Shown: piece after piece, positions 10,776 to 22,500 of the stretch
How positions within the stretch are numbered: position 1 is the stretch's first letter
How the letters are laid out: the number at the start of each line of letters is the position of its first letter
Origin: Dreissena polymorpha
Lineage: Eukaryota; Mollusca; Bivalvia; Myida; Dreissenidae
DNA length: 64,000 bases
NCBI RefSeq assembly: GCF_020536995.1
Contig: NC_068359.1
Coordinates: 80,922,454-80,986,453, forward strand
Direction of reading: 5' to 3'
Translations under genes and position numbers: made by a program
Notes under the pieces: model-generated
Seen by the model: the letters and a program-made list of their open reading frames with translations, nothing else
The model's database searches: none
Told to the model about the DNA's origin: nothing

Positions 10776-12333
10776 AAAAAAAAATAAAAATAACGAAGCG
10801 TATTCAGCTTAATTGTTCACATATCAAATACTATCGTTTGAAAAATATACAATTTTTTATATAGTTTTTTGGTATCTGTTACATATCTAACATTTTGACG
10901 TAAACATGTTTTCACAAGCTTTAAAAACATTACAGTGTTATTTTTCTTGTCAGTCATACTCTCTTATGTACCTACTTAGGTACAAATTTAATGATTGTAC
11001 CAAATATTTAACGTGTGCAACATACACCTATTAAAACAATAGTCAAACTTCAAATAAACTTAAAGACAAGTGGCCTCTGTCATGATATTATAAAACTGGT
11101 ATTATTAAGTCTATTAAATGCTATAAAATCAATGCATGTAATTATTTTCGGTAAGGATGTATATTTAAAGAAACTACCGGTAAGTATTTATTTATTAAAA
11201 TGAATTAAAACTATTCTGATATTCTCCTTTACAGTAAAAAATAGGTCACCAGTTTGTGTACGTTTTAACTTTGGGAGTGTCAATGCCATTATGACTCTTT
11301 TGTTATTATATTCTTTATTACAATATTTAAATAAAAACACACACAAAATTAATACACTGACAAAGCTGAAATGTTAAATGCATCTTCGTTGCCTTATCAT
11401 CAAAATATGAAGTTCATAAGTAATGCCATGTGTTTTTTTACTTCCAGGGTAAGCGGCCTGTTGCCTTTTAAAGTGTGGCATGTTTCTTTTTGGGATAAAG
11501 AATGGATTTTTGTCCCCATGAAAAGGAAGATTTTAATGCAAGAAATATTTGATTATGCTCATTTTTATTTACTGTAACTTTAATGGGAAACCTTGTTCAT
11601 CTGCTGGGTTAGAAACATCACAAATTATTTATGTTTATCAATGTTAATTCACATGGTAGTGTTTACTTAAAGCTTGATTGGACTACAAAACAAACATGCA
11701 CATATCTCGTAATGAATTTTCTTGTTGTAACTCTGAGAAATTTACCACCATGGGTGGGGGGGGGGGGGCACCTTTAAACGGCATGTGTTATACAAGGTAA
11801 AAAACACTTCCTGAGAGGAAGAATATTGTCATGAAGTGTGCATCCTTTTGTTCAACATTATTTGTTGTTAGCACGTGTTTGTGAATGTTTTGCAAGATTT
11901 ACATTTGTCAAGAAAAATTAACTGACACTTTTGTTTATGGATAAATCGTGTTTTTTCATGTCCGTACTCGTGGTGTATGATTTTGTGTAATTTAAGTGCT
12001 GTTTTGTATTGTTGTAAATTAATTGTTGATTTAGTGTTAATTTGACGACGTCACGTAAAAGAGGACAATCGTTGATATACAGTTTAAATACCGTGATTAA
12101 TTAAAAAAATATATTTCCCAAACACTTATCAAGAAAACAACATATTGTTTTAACTAGCATTATCTAGTTCAAACATATAGAGTTTACGTCAAATGGGTGG
12201 AAAATAACAATAACATTTTCAATTCGGAAATATTTTAATTAGTCAATTTAGTGTAATGTGACCTACTGAAGCGAAGTAACTGTTACAAATCAAAGCGCTG
12301 AAGGTACTGAAGTTGTTCGCTGTTGTCGTTCTT
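10776..12333. other. Intergenic, no gene seen
   Basis: AT-rich, with a G-run at 11755-11768. Short ORFs here have no recognisable domains or splice context. Confidence 0.5.
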
Positions 12334-12425
12334 GATTAGCTCATGCGCATTGCACAGGCTAAGCAGTGTGCACAGGCTAATCTTATTTGACATGCATTAA
12401 GCCCCGTTTTCCCCGAAAGCAGCCA
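12334..12425. repeat. Palindromic MITE family P, partial
   Basis: Contains GCACAGGCTAATCTTA followed by ATGCATTAAGCCCCGTTTTC, the right half of the palindromic family best seen at 44680..44935. Confidence 0.6.
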
Positions 12426-14440
12426 ATATGTACAGATTTCAATGATAAACACTAGACTGGTCAATATCGTCTTACAAGGTGATATATAAAATGTGCAGTG
12501 CAGACAGGCAGCGGTAATCGCTCCTTGCATAGTGAGTTGCGGTTCTGACCGTAGCTAAGGCTTCTAAGCAAAATATGCTCTGTAAAAACAAATATCACGT
12601 ATAACCGACAACAAAAGAAATGTGGGAAATTACATTCGGAAATGACCGATTTCGGATTTAAAATGTATAATCGTTGGTACTTTAATTCGTGTTTCAGCGG
12701 ACCAACAAAATCCACGAAAATTTGTACCACACGAAATTTAATGGTCTTACAGTATGTAAAAAATAGATAAAAAATAGGTGAATAAAATGCCGAATCCCAA
12801 ACATTTACCTAGATCACAAAGTTATTGCCCAGTCTTTATGAGACGTGGTCAGCACATTTGTCGCAATTATGTCTCAACCGAGTTTTAAAGTCACTGGTGT
12901 CCATTGAAAAACATGTCCGCTAGGGGGCCGGGTTATTTTTCGGCGTAGCTGTTTAACGTCACTTTTGACCTTAGGTGACATTTAATCATTACAGTAAAAT
13001 TCATATAAATATTCCCGCGGCTAGACACGAATGAATACACTTCATTTATTTCATTGGCTGATTTGAGCATACCACCAGAACATTGGAAACATGACCGCGT
13101 CTTTGTAACACTGTTTTGCTGCGTGTTCACCATGAAACAATTTTATCTCTTATGAAAAGGCTCTTGACATCAATACAGTTTGTGCGTACACCTTTTTATT
13201 TTCAGAAGATTGCCAGCGCCAGAGCGTTTGTACTTAAAGGCTATGTTCTCATATTTAGTAATGACTTCCATATTGCTGTCTGTGTACTAGTATATTTAAG
13301 TTCATAAAAGTATCGTTTTTTCCTATCCTGATATTCGTTTTGGCCTAACCATTTTAAATTGTTTTCGATATTGAACATGTAAAAGTATGAAATTTTAAAC
13401 AAGCCGCCGTTCCAGCAGTGGAAGCGTGGCCTCACTTTAATGCATTGCATTCCAACCCGCAATTATCAGAGTCAGTTCGCGGCCAGTAAAATAATCGTTA
13501 TATAATATAGACGCTATCGCGTGAACTAGGTGAACTGGAATTTTCTTTAGACCAGAAAATATGTTAAATGAAGGTATTCAGCGATATAATTATGGTATGT
13601 TAATAATAGATTCTTAATGTGTTTTCAACAATACCATGATAAATATTACTTTTGATTAATTTAACAAGAATTATTCCACCATATTGACTAATGTATTAAG
13701 AAAGCACGATGATTCTCGATACTGTTAATAATCGAATCAAATAGCAATGCCCGACAAACCACTAAAACAGGTTTGTTCGAAGAACGCGTGTATAAATATT
13801 TAAAATATGTACTTCGCGTGTGGCCTGTTGACTCACATGTTTTAATTTCACTTCCATTCTTCTTTTGGTTTTCTGTGTTGTATCGTTAGGTTAATGACCA
13901 GCAATATGTAATAATGTAAAAAAAGCCGCGGAAACTCCGCGTAACATCCCGCACTGAGTGTGATGCAGCTAAGAAATGTAAACAAAAAGACATTCGCCAT
14001 CTTTGATCTCATTCATTGAACTCTTTACCTTTCACCAACTCCAAACAATCAACGCCGTATCTCTTTTTAAAAGATATTTCTGGATTCTTATGTCTTTAGA
14101 TAAACCTTGTGAAAGTGAAAGTCATATGATAAGTCATATATCTTTATGAAACTTGTTCAGAATATATTTTCTTATGAAATTTCAAACATGTTCGTAAATG
14201 ATTCTGGTCCATTGAGAAAAATGGCCACCAGGATGCAAGTCAGATTTCCTTTTCTGCCTAAAGTGAAATCAGTTTTAGTGAAACATGCACAGAACATTGT
14301 TTTAATGATATCTTTACAAATTCCGAATATGGATCGAGCCAGTCTTGTTGGCAATATTACCCCATATCATCTCACATGCTAGGTCTGCATCTTGGCAAAC
14401 TGCATAGGGAATAGAGAATACATGGTGAGTACCGAGATGA
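12426..14440. other. Intergenic, no gene seen
   Basis: No exon, RNA gene or defined repeat is recognised. Confidence 0.45.
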
Positions 14441-14441
14441 T

Positions 14442-14530
14442 GAAAGTTTATCCGGTTCGGCTTTGAAAAAGAAATAGGGCAAGCTTTAGGGAGCCCTACT
14501 CTTTTTTTCGACCGAACCGGATAAACTTTC
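14442..14530. other. Long perfect-stem hairpin
   Basis: GAAAGTTTATCCGGTTCGG (14442-14460) is the exact inverse of 14512-14530. The inner arms (14461-14480 and 14493-14511) continue imperfectly to GGGC/GCCC around a ~12-nt loop. The ~89-nt foldback with 19 perfect outer pairs could be a tiny inverted-repeat element or a small-RNA precursor; nothing distinguishes these from sequence alone. Confidence 0.8.
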
Positions 14531-15699
14531 TCCACCTCTGCACTTAAAATGTACTAGTATTCGATTCATGTGGCCTCATTTTTGACGATGCTGCGAAGCA
14601 GCTCGTCTAAGTTATCATACCAAAAACAAATTCTTCACAATGGCGACCTATGTAAAAAACCGAGCCAGTCCGATTGAGATAGCTCGATTTTTCTAATCGG
14701 CATACCTCGCTGATTATCATTGATAAAGGTAAAGGAAGCTCAGCTATAAATAGTACAGCATATTCTGGGAAAAAGATATAATAATAGTTTGAAAACGTTA
14801 ATTTTAAATCAGTTATATTCAATCCATTATATGTTTAAAGGTCAATGAAACAACTATGCACATTCTGTATTGTATTTAACATTTGTCGTGATTCAGTAAA
14901 TAAATTGCGAATTAAAACGTGTATAATTAACGTTTAAAGCGATCATGAGTGTAAAGAAAACGAATTATTTCGAACCTGCCATGTGTAAACGTTATAACGA
15001 GTATGGTATAAAAACAGCATAATAGCCATACGATATCTATGAAATTCGCTCTTATGCGTGCTTTCTCATTTTGCATATTTAATAAACTTTTCAAACACAA
15101 ACTACAGAGCCACATCAGTGCACATACTATGTTTGGTAATTCATTCGTTTGTTGGATATTGTTTGCTGTTTTAAACACATATTAGGCCATATCGCGGAGA
15201 TTTAGTTAAACTTACCATGTGTTCATGGGCGAACTCACGTATTCAAGTCGTATTGCGCTCATACCTACTTTCGGGAATCATTATTAAATTATTGCCGTAC
15301 TTAACGAAAAAAACATGCCTAAGCTTACTGAATTAGAGAAAAAAAACAATAATCAAAGAGAAAAAATATATGTTCACGCACATTGGCATGTGAAATCACG
15401 TCCGTACACATAACATCATTAACTTAGGAAAGGAAACAACGAAATATAAAGTTTGGTATGGTATTCATGTGAAATCAAAGAGCATGGTGTAATTAAAGAG
15501 CATGTCAAGTTTTGAATGTATCTACTACGTAACGTTATGTTATAACCCACAAACGTTTTACTGTAACAGAACGTTTTTTTTTTAAAGATAAGTGGTACAG
15601 AAAATACACGTCGAATATCTTTCTTAAGATATTTCTTGTTATATTTGATCGAGAATGTAACCCGCCTCCAAGTTTCGCTGAATAGGTCAAGTTCCCCAC
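14531..15699. other. Intergenic, no gene seen
   Basis: AT-rich. ORFs here lack family features. Confidence 0.45.
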
Positions 15700-15925
15700 G
15701 TGTACTGCTTCCCCGTACCCCCAAATTTTTGTTCGTACCCAAAAAATTTCGTACCCATTTTTTTCGTACCAAATTTTTGTTTCGTACCCACATTTTTTTT
15801 CGTACCCAATTTTTTTTCGTACCGATTTTTTTGTTCGTAACCAAATTTTGTTCGTAACCAAATTTTTTTCGTACCCAATTTTTTTGGCATAATTTTTGTA
15901 CCCAAAGTGTTTGTACCCACATACA
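15700..15925. repeat. Minisatellite, CGTACC-(C)AA-T-run units
   Basis: About 12 units of 14-19 bp, each CGTACC or CGTAACC followed by AAA and a T-run. ORFs through it on the minus strand read as Gly-Tyr-Glu/Gly-Thr-Lys repeats and are products of the array. Confidence 0.9.
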
Positions 15926-17404
15926 CAATTGTGGTGATGAAGAAAAACTTAAATTGATGCTTTTATATCTATCCTCTTGAAAAGCATCGTCACACCAGTA
16001 CTGTCAGTACTTTGATAAATTATGTCTAACATACTATTACTTTGTTGGATTTAATTACATTTCATTGAAAAATAAAAGCAATTGCAGACGACCGAAAATA
16101 AGTGTGTTCTAGTGAATTGTTAGCTTTCTATTTATATAAAAAAGGCTGGATATTAAAGGTTGAGTAAAAAAACTTAAAGGCGAAATAGATGGATTACTTC
16201 ATTGCCATATGTTTGCTTAAATTATATACACATTTATTACTTTTACTATCTTTTTGTTTTACCAAAACATTTGGCATGAACTTCGCATGTACATTTTGAA
16301 TAAGGTCAAATATTAGAACATGTTAATTGGTGTATAGGAATACGTACTTACCGTAAGATCGTGGTCAGGCAAGGAACTTCCGGAGATAAACTAGTTTATT
16401 CGACCCTTCGTTATTAGGTCAATAATTGCAACAGAGGCAGGATAAATTAAAATAATATACCGGTATCCAATTTTAAGTTATTTTCTGTAAACCAATTATC
16501 TATTTTTAGAAGCAGATCAGTTAAGTTTCTTCGGTTTCAGGTGAGCACACCAGGGCCTTTTGCCCTCTTGTTAACCAGCAGTCAGTGTTTCATTGAACGT
16601 AACATGATAAACGTGGTTTTAATAAATCAATTAAGTCATAGAACAACATTAAAACGTTTTATTATTTTGAAATATTTCTAAAATACGATTTATCTTACAC
16701 AATAATAATAACAATTTATGTACAGAATATCACAGAAAGTATATTTTTCCTATGAAAATAAATCAACCAATAGGGACATTTTAACAATCACCTGAAACAA
16801 TTTCAGAAACGTGTAGTAAGGGTCTGTATAGAAAGGCAAAGCACACAATTATTTGTTCACTTTTACATAGATACAATGTCAGAACATACCAGTCCATAAA
16901 GTATTTGCAATAGAGTTAAATACCAAATATAATTGATGTATGTGCTGCATAATCTATCATTGATCTATGTTGTCTCCTTATATTGAACACAGATTAATAT
17001 CAGTTTCACAATTCATAAAAGACCCATATGTGTGAAAGCAGATTTATGTCTGTGGTTAGAGACTTAAATAATTTGCTTTTGGTTTCAATATGATCTCCAC
17101 CAAACCCTCTCACTATATCAACAAGTTGAATATTCTATTTATATTTTTCCCTCACATAAACGTTCCACAGCACATAACTGGCACTATTTTCCTTCATTGT
17201 GCTCAAATCATAACTCCCTTGAAAATATTCCAGGCAGTATGGAGAAAGCAAAAACGTAATGACAATATTCTGTTGTATCAAATACAATTAAGATAGCAAG
17301 GAGTTAAACATTTGAACAAATACATTTAAACATCTAATAAGTAAGACAACTATAGTAAATTTGGCAGTATACGACATTTAGTTATTATAAGAATACCAGA
17401 ATAG
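15926..17404. other. Intergenic, no gene seen
   Basis: No exon or defined repeat is recognised. Confidence 0.45.
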
Positions 17405-17408
17405 AACT

Positions 17409-17698
17409 AGAGCACCGCATTACGGGTGTCAACACTCTGCTGCGGGTGCAGTTTTGAATAAATTAAAGCTTGTCAGAATTTTATTTTTTAAGAGGTCAGT
17501 GACCTTGACCTAGTGACCCAAAAAATGGGTGTGGCATGTAGAACTCATCAAGGTGCATCTACATATGAAGTTTCAAAGTTGTAGGTGAAAGCACTTTGAC
17601 TTTAGAGCAAAATGTCAAGGTTTTAGCACGATGCGGACGACACAACGAGCTGGCTATGATAATATCTCGGGTTTTCTCCAAAAACAGCCGAGCTAAAA
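17409..17698 (+). repeat. Tandem-cored-type element, 'AGAGCACCGC' family, copy 1
   Basis: It begins AGAGCACCGCATTACGGGTG and ends CTCGGGTTTTCTCC...GAGCTAAAAAT. The same sequence order recurs at 37973..38310. It contains AGGTCAGTGACCT, an IR-1 palindrome of nuclear-receptor half-sites. Confidence 0.75.
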
Positions 17699-18365
17699 AT
17701 TAAGACATTTGAGGTAAGCTGTTATATAATTGCCTGTCAAATGACAAAGTTTCAGCCCAAACAAGCTGTGTTGTGGCCAACTATGACCTTGGACCTAAAC
17801 ATGTGACCTTGACCTCTGATGTAGAGACAGGGTTTACACACAAAATGCTGTCTCCTCATATATGTCATTAGTGGGAAGTTATTTTCTAAAAGAGTGAAGA
17901 ATTACAAAGATTCAGTCCAGAAAATTTGACCTTTAAACTCTTAGAGCAACCTTGACCTTTTTGAAAGGGAGATAAGTGTTAAATGCAAATGTTAATCAAC
18001 ATGTCGTCCTAAGATGGTTTGCATTTGTAATTTTTTAATCCATCCAAACGTGGCAAATTTATTGCTGTGTCAGGAATTTTCCCCTCTGTTTAACATCAAG
18101 TTTACACTTTTTTACCTCCCACCTGTTCCCTTGACCTTCGAGGTAGGAAGACTGGTGTATTACGCAAACACGTAACTTATGATGGTTTACATAAGTTATT
18201 ATAAAACCAATCAATACAAAGCAAATTTATTGCTGTGACGAAGTTTTATGGCAAATGTTGACATTTGACCTCTAAAGAGTTTTTTTTACCTTTGAGGTCA
18301 AGATACGGAAGTTACATGTGACATTGTTTGATCAAGATGGTGATCATTTGTGGCACATTATTAAA
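17699..18365. repeat. Degenerate repeat with TGACCT half-sites
   Basis: Repeated 'TTGACCTTTGA' and 'CAAATTTATTGCTGTG' phrases at ~18050 and ~18225 indicate a diverged tandem element between two better preserved ones. Confidence 0.4.
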
Positions 18366-19193
18366 AACAAGATGTGTTTGTGAAACACAATGTCCCCCTA
18401 TATGATGTTTGACCTTGAAGGATGACCTTGACCCTTCGCCACTCGAAATGTGCAGCTCCTTGAGATACACACGCATTTCAAATATAAAATTGCTAGCTTA
18501 AATATTGCAGAAGTGACATTACAAGCGCAATTTTGACCCATATATTTGACCTTGAAGGATGACCTTGACCTTTCACCACTCAAAATGTGCAGCTCCATGA
18601 GATACACATGCATGCCAAATATCAAGTTGCTATCTTCAATATCGCAAAAGTATTCATAAAATAAGCCATTTGGGCCACATATATTTGACCTCTGACCTTG
18701 AAGAATGACCTTGACCTTTCACCACTCAAAATGTGCAGCTCCATGAGATACACATGCATGCCAAATATCAAGTTGCTATCTTCAATATCGCAAAAGTATT
18801 AATAAAATAAGCGATTTGGGCCACATATATTTGACCTCTGACCTTGAAGGATGACCTTGAAGGATGACCTTTCACCACTAAAAATGTGCAGCTCCATGAG
18901 ATACACATGCATGCCAAATATCAACTTGCTATCTTCAATATTGCAAAAGTATTCATTAAATGAGCGATTTTGGACACATATATTTGACCTCTGACTTTGA
19001 AGGATGACCATGACCTTTCACCACTCAAAATGTGCAGCTTCATGACGTACACTTGCATGCCAAATATGAAGTTGCTATCTTCAATATAGCAAAAGTTATT
19101 GCAAAATGTTAAAGTTGGCGCAAACAGACAGGCAGACCAACCAACAGGGCAAAAACAATATGTCCCCCACTACTATAGTGGGGGACATAAAAA
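18366..19193 (+). repeat. Tandem-cored element, 'TGTGTTTGTGAAACACA' family
   Basis: Left end AACAAGATGTGTTTGTG, with the hairpin GTGTTT/AAACAC; about five ~150-bp units with TTGACCTTGAAGGATGACC and TGCAGCTCCATGAGATACAC; right end is the hairpin TCCCCCACT/AGTGGGGGA followed by CATAAAAAT. Related copies lie at 40268..40420, 42715..42962 and 53398..53692. Confidence 0.85.
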
Positions 19194-19401
19194 TCAATCA
19201 ATACCGTAAAGTGATGGCTGAGACAGAAAACTTAACAAAGTTAACAGAGTGACTATTATATGCAACCTTTTTTTTAAGAGGGGGGGGGGGGGAGGGGCGT
19301 ATAAATGTATCATTTGACCCAATTCAGAAATAAAATAAAAATATTTTAAGTTTATCTTAAGACATATCTAAAATATGGCTGCTGGAAGAATTCTTCGTTC
19401 T

Positions 19402-19500
19402 TCAGGAGTTGTAGATGGTATATTCTTTAGATTTCTGTGTAGACTGGGACATATTCTTGTTCTTCAATTTCTTGGCCCACTTGGGAGGTGAACTTCGGGT
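19402..19500 (-). CDS. PIBF1: PIBF1 exon 16 (C-terminus)
   Basis: Acceptor GGTTTCAG, then [16 protein letters not shown] and a Ser/Lys-rich tail to TGA at 19402-19404 (residues 743-774). The PPKWAKKLK segment corresponds to EWSKKQKMK at the human C-terminus. Confidence 0.88.
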   Translation of the reverse strand, partial: TRSSPPKWAKKLKNKNMSQSTQKSKEYTIYNS

Positions 19501-22500
19501 CTGAAACCAGCATAGCACACAAGCTGTCAAATCTCCGAGTAAAAGAGAAGTAAAACCTTACAATGAAATATAAAACTACGATGGTATCAAATGTGTTTGA
19601 ACAATTTTAATTTGTCAGTTGTTTTAAGACAGTCTCTGGTGTTTCCCACAGAAAACATAAACACGGTAGTCTAGAAGGATGTTCTACATTATGACCTATT
19701 GGTCTATTATGCTATTGATGTAGTGATAGATATTTCAAGAGCAAATAACCTTACTGGTTGATCAAACCTCTTCACTTTTAAATTGATCCATTTAAGTTAA
19801 ATTAAGTTTAAGTATCCTTGCATTCAAAAGAAGGAAATCAGCCAAAAAGGATCAATAGCACACCCCTGTAAAACTAAATGATGACACAATGTAAAAATAA
19901 TCCTTGCTCTGGGGGAATGGGGCCTAATGCATGTGCATAAAGTGTTGTCCCAGATTAACATGTGCAATCTGCACATGCTATTCCGGGTCGACATGTTCCG
20001 CTTTTATAGAATTTTTTGTTTAACCCTTTCCCACTCAGAAGCAAAGTGAAATTTGCTATGTGCAAACAGCATAAAACCAGTAACTCCCAGTCTGTTCAGG
20101 TTTTATGCTTTTGCTGTTCCTCAGTATCTAAGGATTTGAAATGAAGCTTTTAAAACTTGAATTTAGTTAGAAAGGTCTTTGATTAAATCTAACTTTCAAA
20201 GGAACTATAAATGCCTCAAAATCCGCATCTAAGTGGTAAAGGGTTAAAGGGGCCTTTTCACAGATTTTCGCATGTTTTGAAGTTTGTCATTAAATGCTTT
20301 ATATTGATAAATGTAAACATTGGATCTAAAAAGCTCCAGTAAAAAATCAAGAATAAAATTTAAAAAAGGAAAAAAAAGTAGACTGCAGCAGGGCTCAAAC
20401 CAGTGACCCCCGGAGTCCTGGAGTAAAAACTAATTAGACTGCTCGGCCATCCTTCCAAGTATGCATAAGCCACATATTTTATACTTTATATAAGCAATCT
20501 TCAAAGTTTCACATAATTAAATGACAACAACAGAACTCTCCAAATTATTTAATCGTTTCGCATTGCAACGCTTTATAATTTTTAGGTTTTTTAATCGTCA
20601 AAAGATGCCTATAATGGCTATATAAGACCATGGTAAATGTTCAGTATTACTGTTTCCTCACAAATATCATAACTAAAACGAAAATTTGCAAATCTGAAAC
20701 AACTTTTTTCAATATGTCAATTTACCAAAACGTGAAAAGATCCCTTTAAAGGAAGACTGCACAGGCTTAACTGGGACTACATCGTACACATATGCCTTGA
20801 GCCAAGTTTTCCCAGAACAAGGCTAAAATGACGAAACATTATTTAAAATTCAAGTTACACCCACCAATGAAATGAATTCATGTTTAAGGGGCCATCCAAC
20901 AGATAAAGCGTCGTATTGACAAGATTCGATATTTTGGAAAACTACGAGGATTGCTTATATAGCTAAACAATACATCTGCTCTGAATGTGAGCATGGATGG
21001 TCGAGTGGTCTAGGCTGGAGGCTTTTTACTTCAGGACTCCAGGAATCCAGGGGTCAGTGGTTCGAGCCCTGTTGAGGGTTACTTTTTTTTTAAATTGCAT
21101 TCTTGTTATTTTAATGGAGATTTTTAGTTCAAATGTTTAATTTTATCAATATAAAGCATTTAAAGCATTTAATGACAAGCTTCAATACATGCCAAAATCT
21201 GTTGGACGGCCCCTGTAAACCCACAAATGAAATGGATTTATGTTTAACCCAACAAAGAAATGAATTCCTGTTAAACCCACAAATGGAATGGATTCATGTT
21301 TAACCTAACAATGAAATGGATTCATGATTCTCCCAAAAATGAAATGGATCCATGTTGTACCCACCAATGAAATGGATTCATGTTCAATCCATCAATAAAA
21401 TGGATTCATGTTTACTCAACAATTAAATGGATTCATGTTTTACCCACCAATGAAATGGAATCGTTCTAAAGAAGCCAATGAGATTGATTCACATTAAAAC
21501 GACCAATTATACGGATTCATGTTTAACCCATTGCTGAATAGGATTCATGTTTAACCCACCAATGAAATGGATGCAGGCTGAGTGACATTGGGGTCATCGT
21601 CTGTCTCAAAGCCCCTAAATGGGGCATGAACAGAGGCACTCTTAGGCTTCACTGGGTGAGGCTTCTTGTCGCTATGGCGATGCTGGGACATGCTCAGTAC
21701 CACCTGCTTCATCACTGACATCTCCTGCAGCAGAGACAGCCAGTTACTAATACATGTATAACAAATGGCGAGCAATGAATGGCACCTTCTTTTTCAATTT
21801 TGTCATGTTTTTTAAAGGAAATGCTCATTACCATGAGCTTCATCATGCAGTAAACAATATCGCACGAGTTACTACTATCACAACCAATGGCGAGTAATGC
21901 AATAAATGGCACCTTTGCTTTTATATATTCGGATATGATTTTCAAAGGTGATGAACCATTAGACCAACTCAGGTAGGAGCCCAACTATGCAACATTTGTG
22001 TGTAATTATTATTTCAACACCCAACGTAAATGAAATATTATCTATAAAACAAGAGGGCCATGATGGCCCTGAATCGCTCACCTGACTAACCTTGGTACAT
22101 CAACTTAAATTCTATCAGACCCACATACAATTCCAAGCCAGATTTCATTAATTAATACATTCTGACAAAATTTCATTAAGACATGATGAAAACTGTGACC
22201 TCTTTCATCTAAACCAGGTTTTACTAGAATTGGCCCGGTGACCTAATTTTTGACCCCAGATGACCCATATACGATCCAAAATCAGATATTATTAAGATAA
22301 ACAATCTGACCAAAACATCTGATGAAAACTGTAACATCTATTGTCTACACAAGTTTTTCTATTATTGACCTAGTGACCTAGATTTTGACCCCAGATGACC
22401 TAAATACAATCCCAACCCAGATTTCATCAAGATATACATTCTGACCAAATTTCATAAAGATTGGACGAAAACTGTGACCTCTATTGTCTACACAAGGTTG

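Larger units (their letters stand above)
19905..20826. mobile_element. Palindromic MITE P split by a stack of two TTAA elements
   Basis: Halves of family P lie at 19905-20019 and 20755-20826. Between them sit a piggyBac-like MITE (20020..20247) and a TTAA/tRNA-like element (20244..20749), sharing the TTAA at 20244-20247. Confidence 0.7.

Noticed and set aside
15419-15928. Long overlapping minus-strand ORFs rich in Gly-Tyr-Glu and Gly-Thr-Lys
   Set aside because: They are translations of the CGTACC minisatellite.
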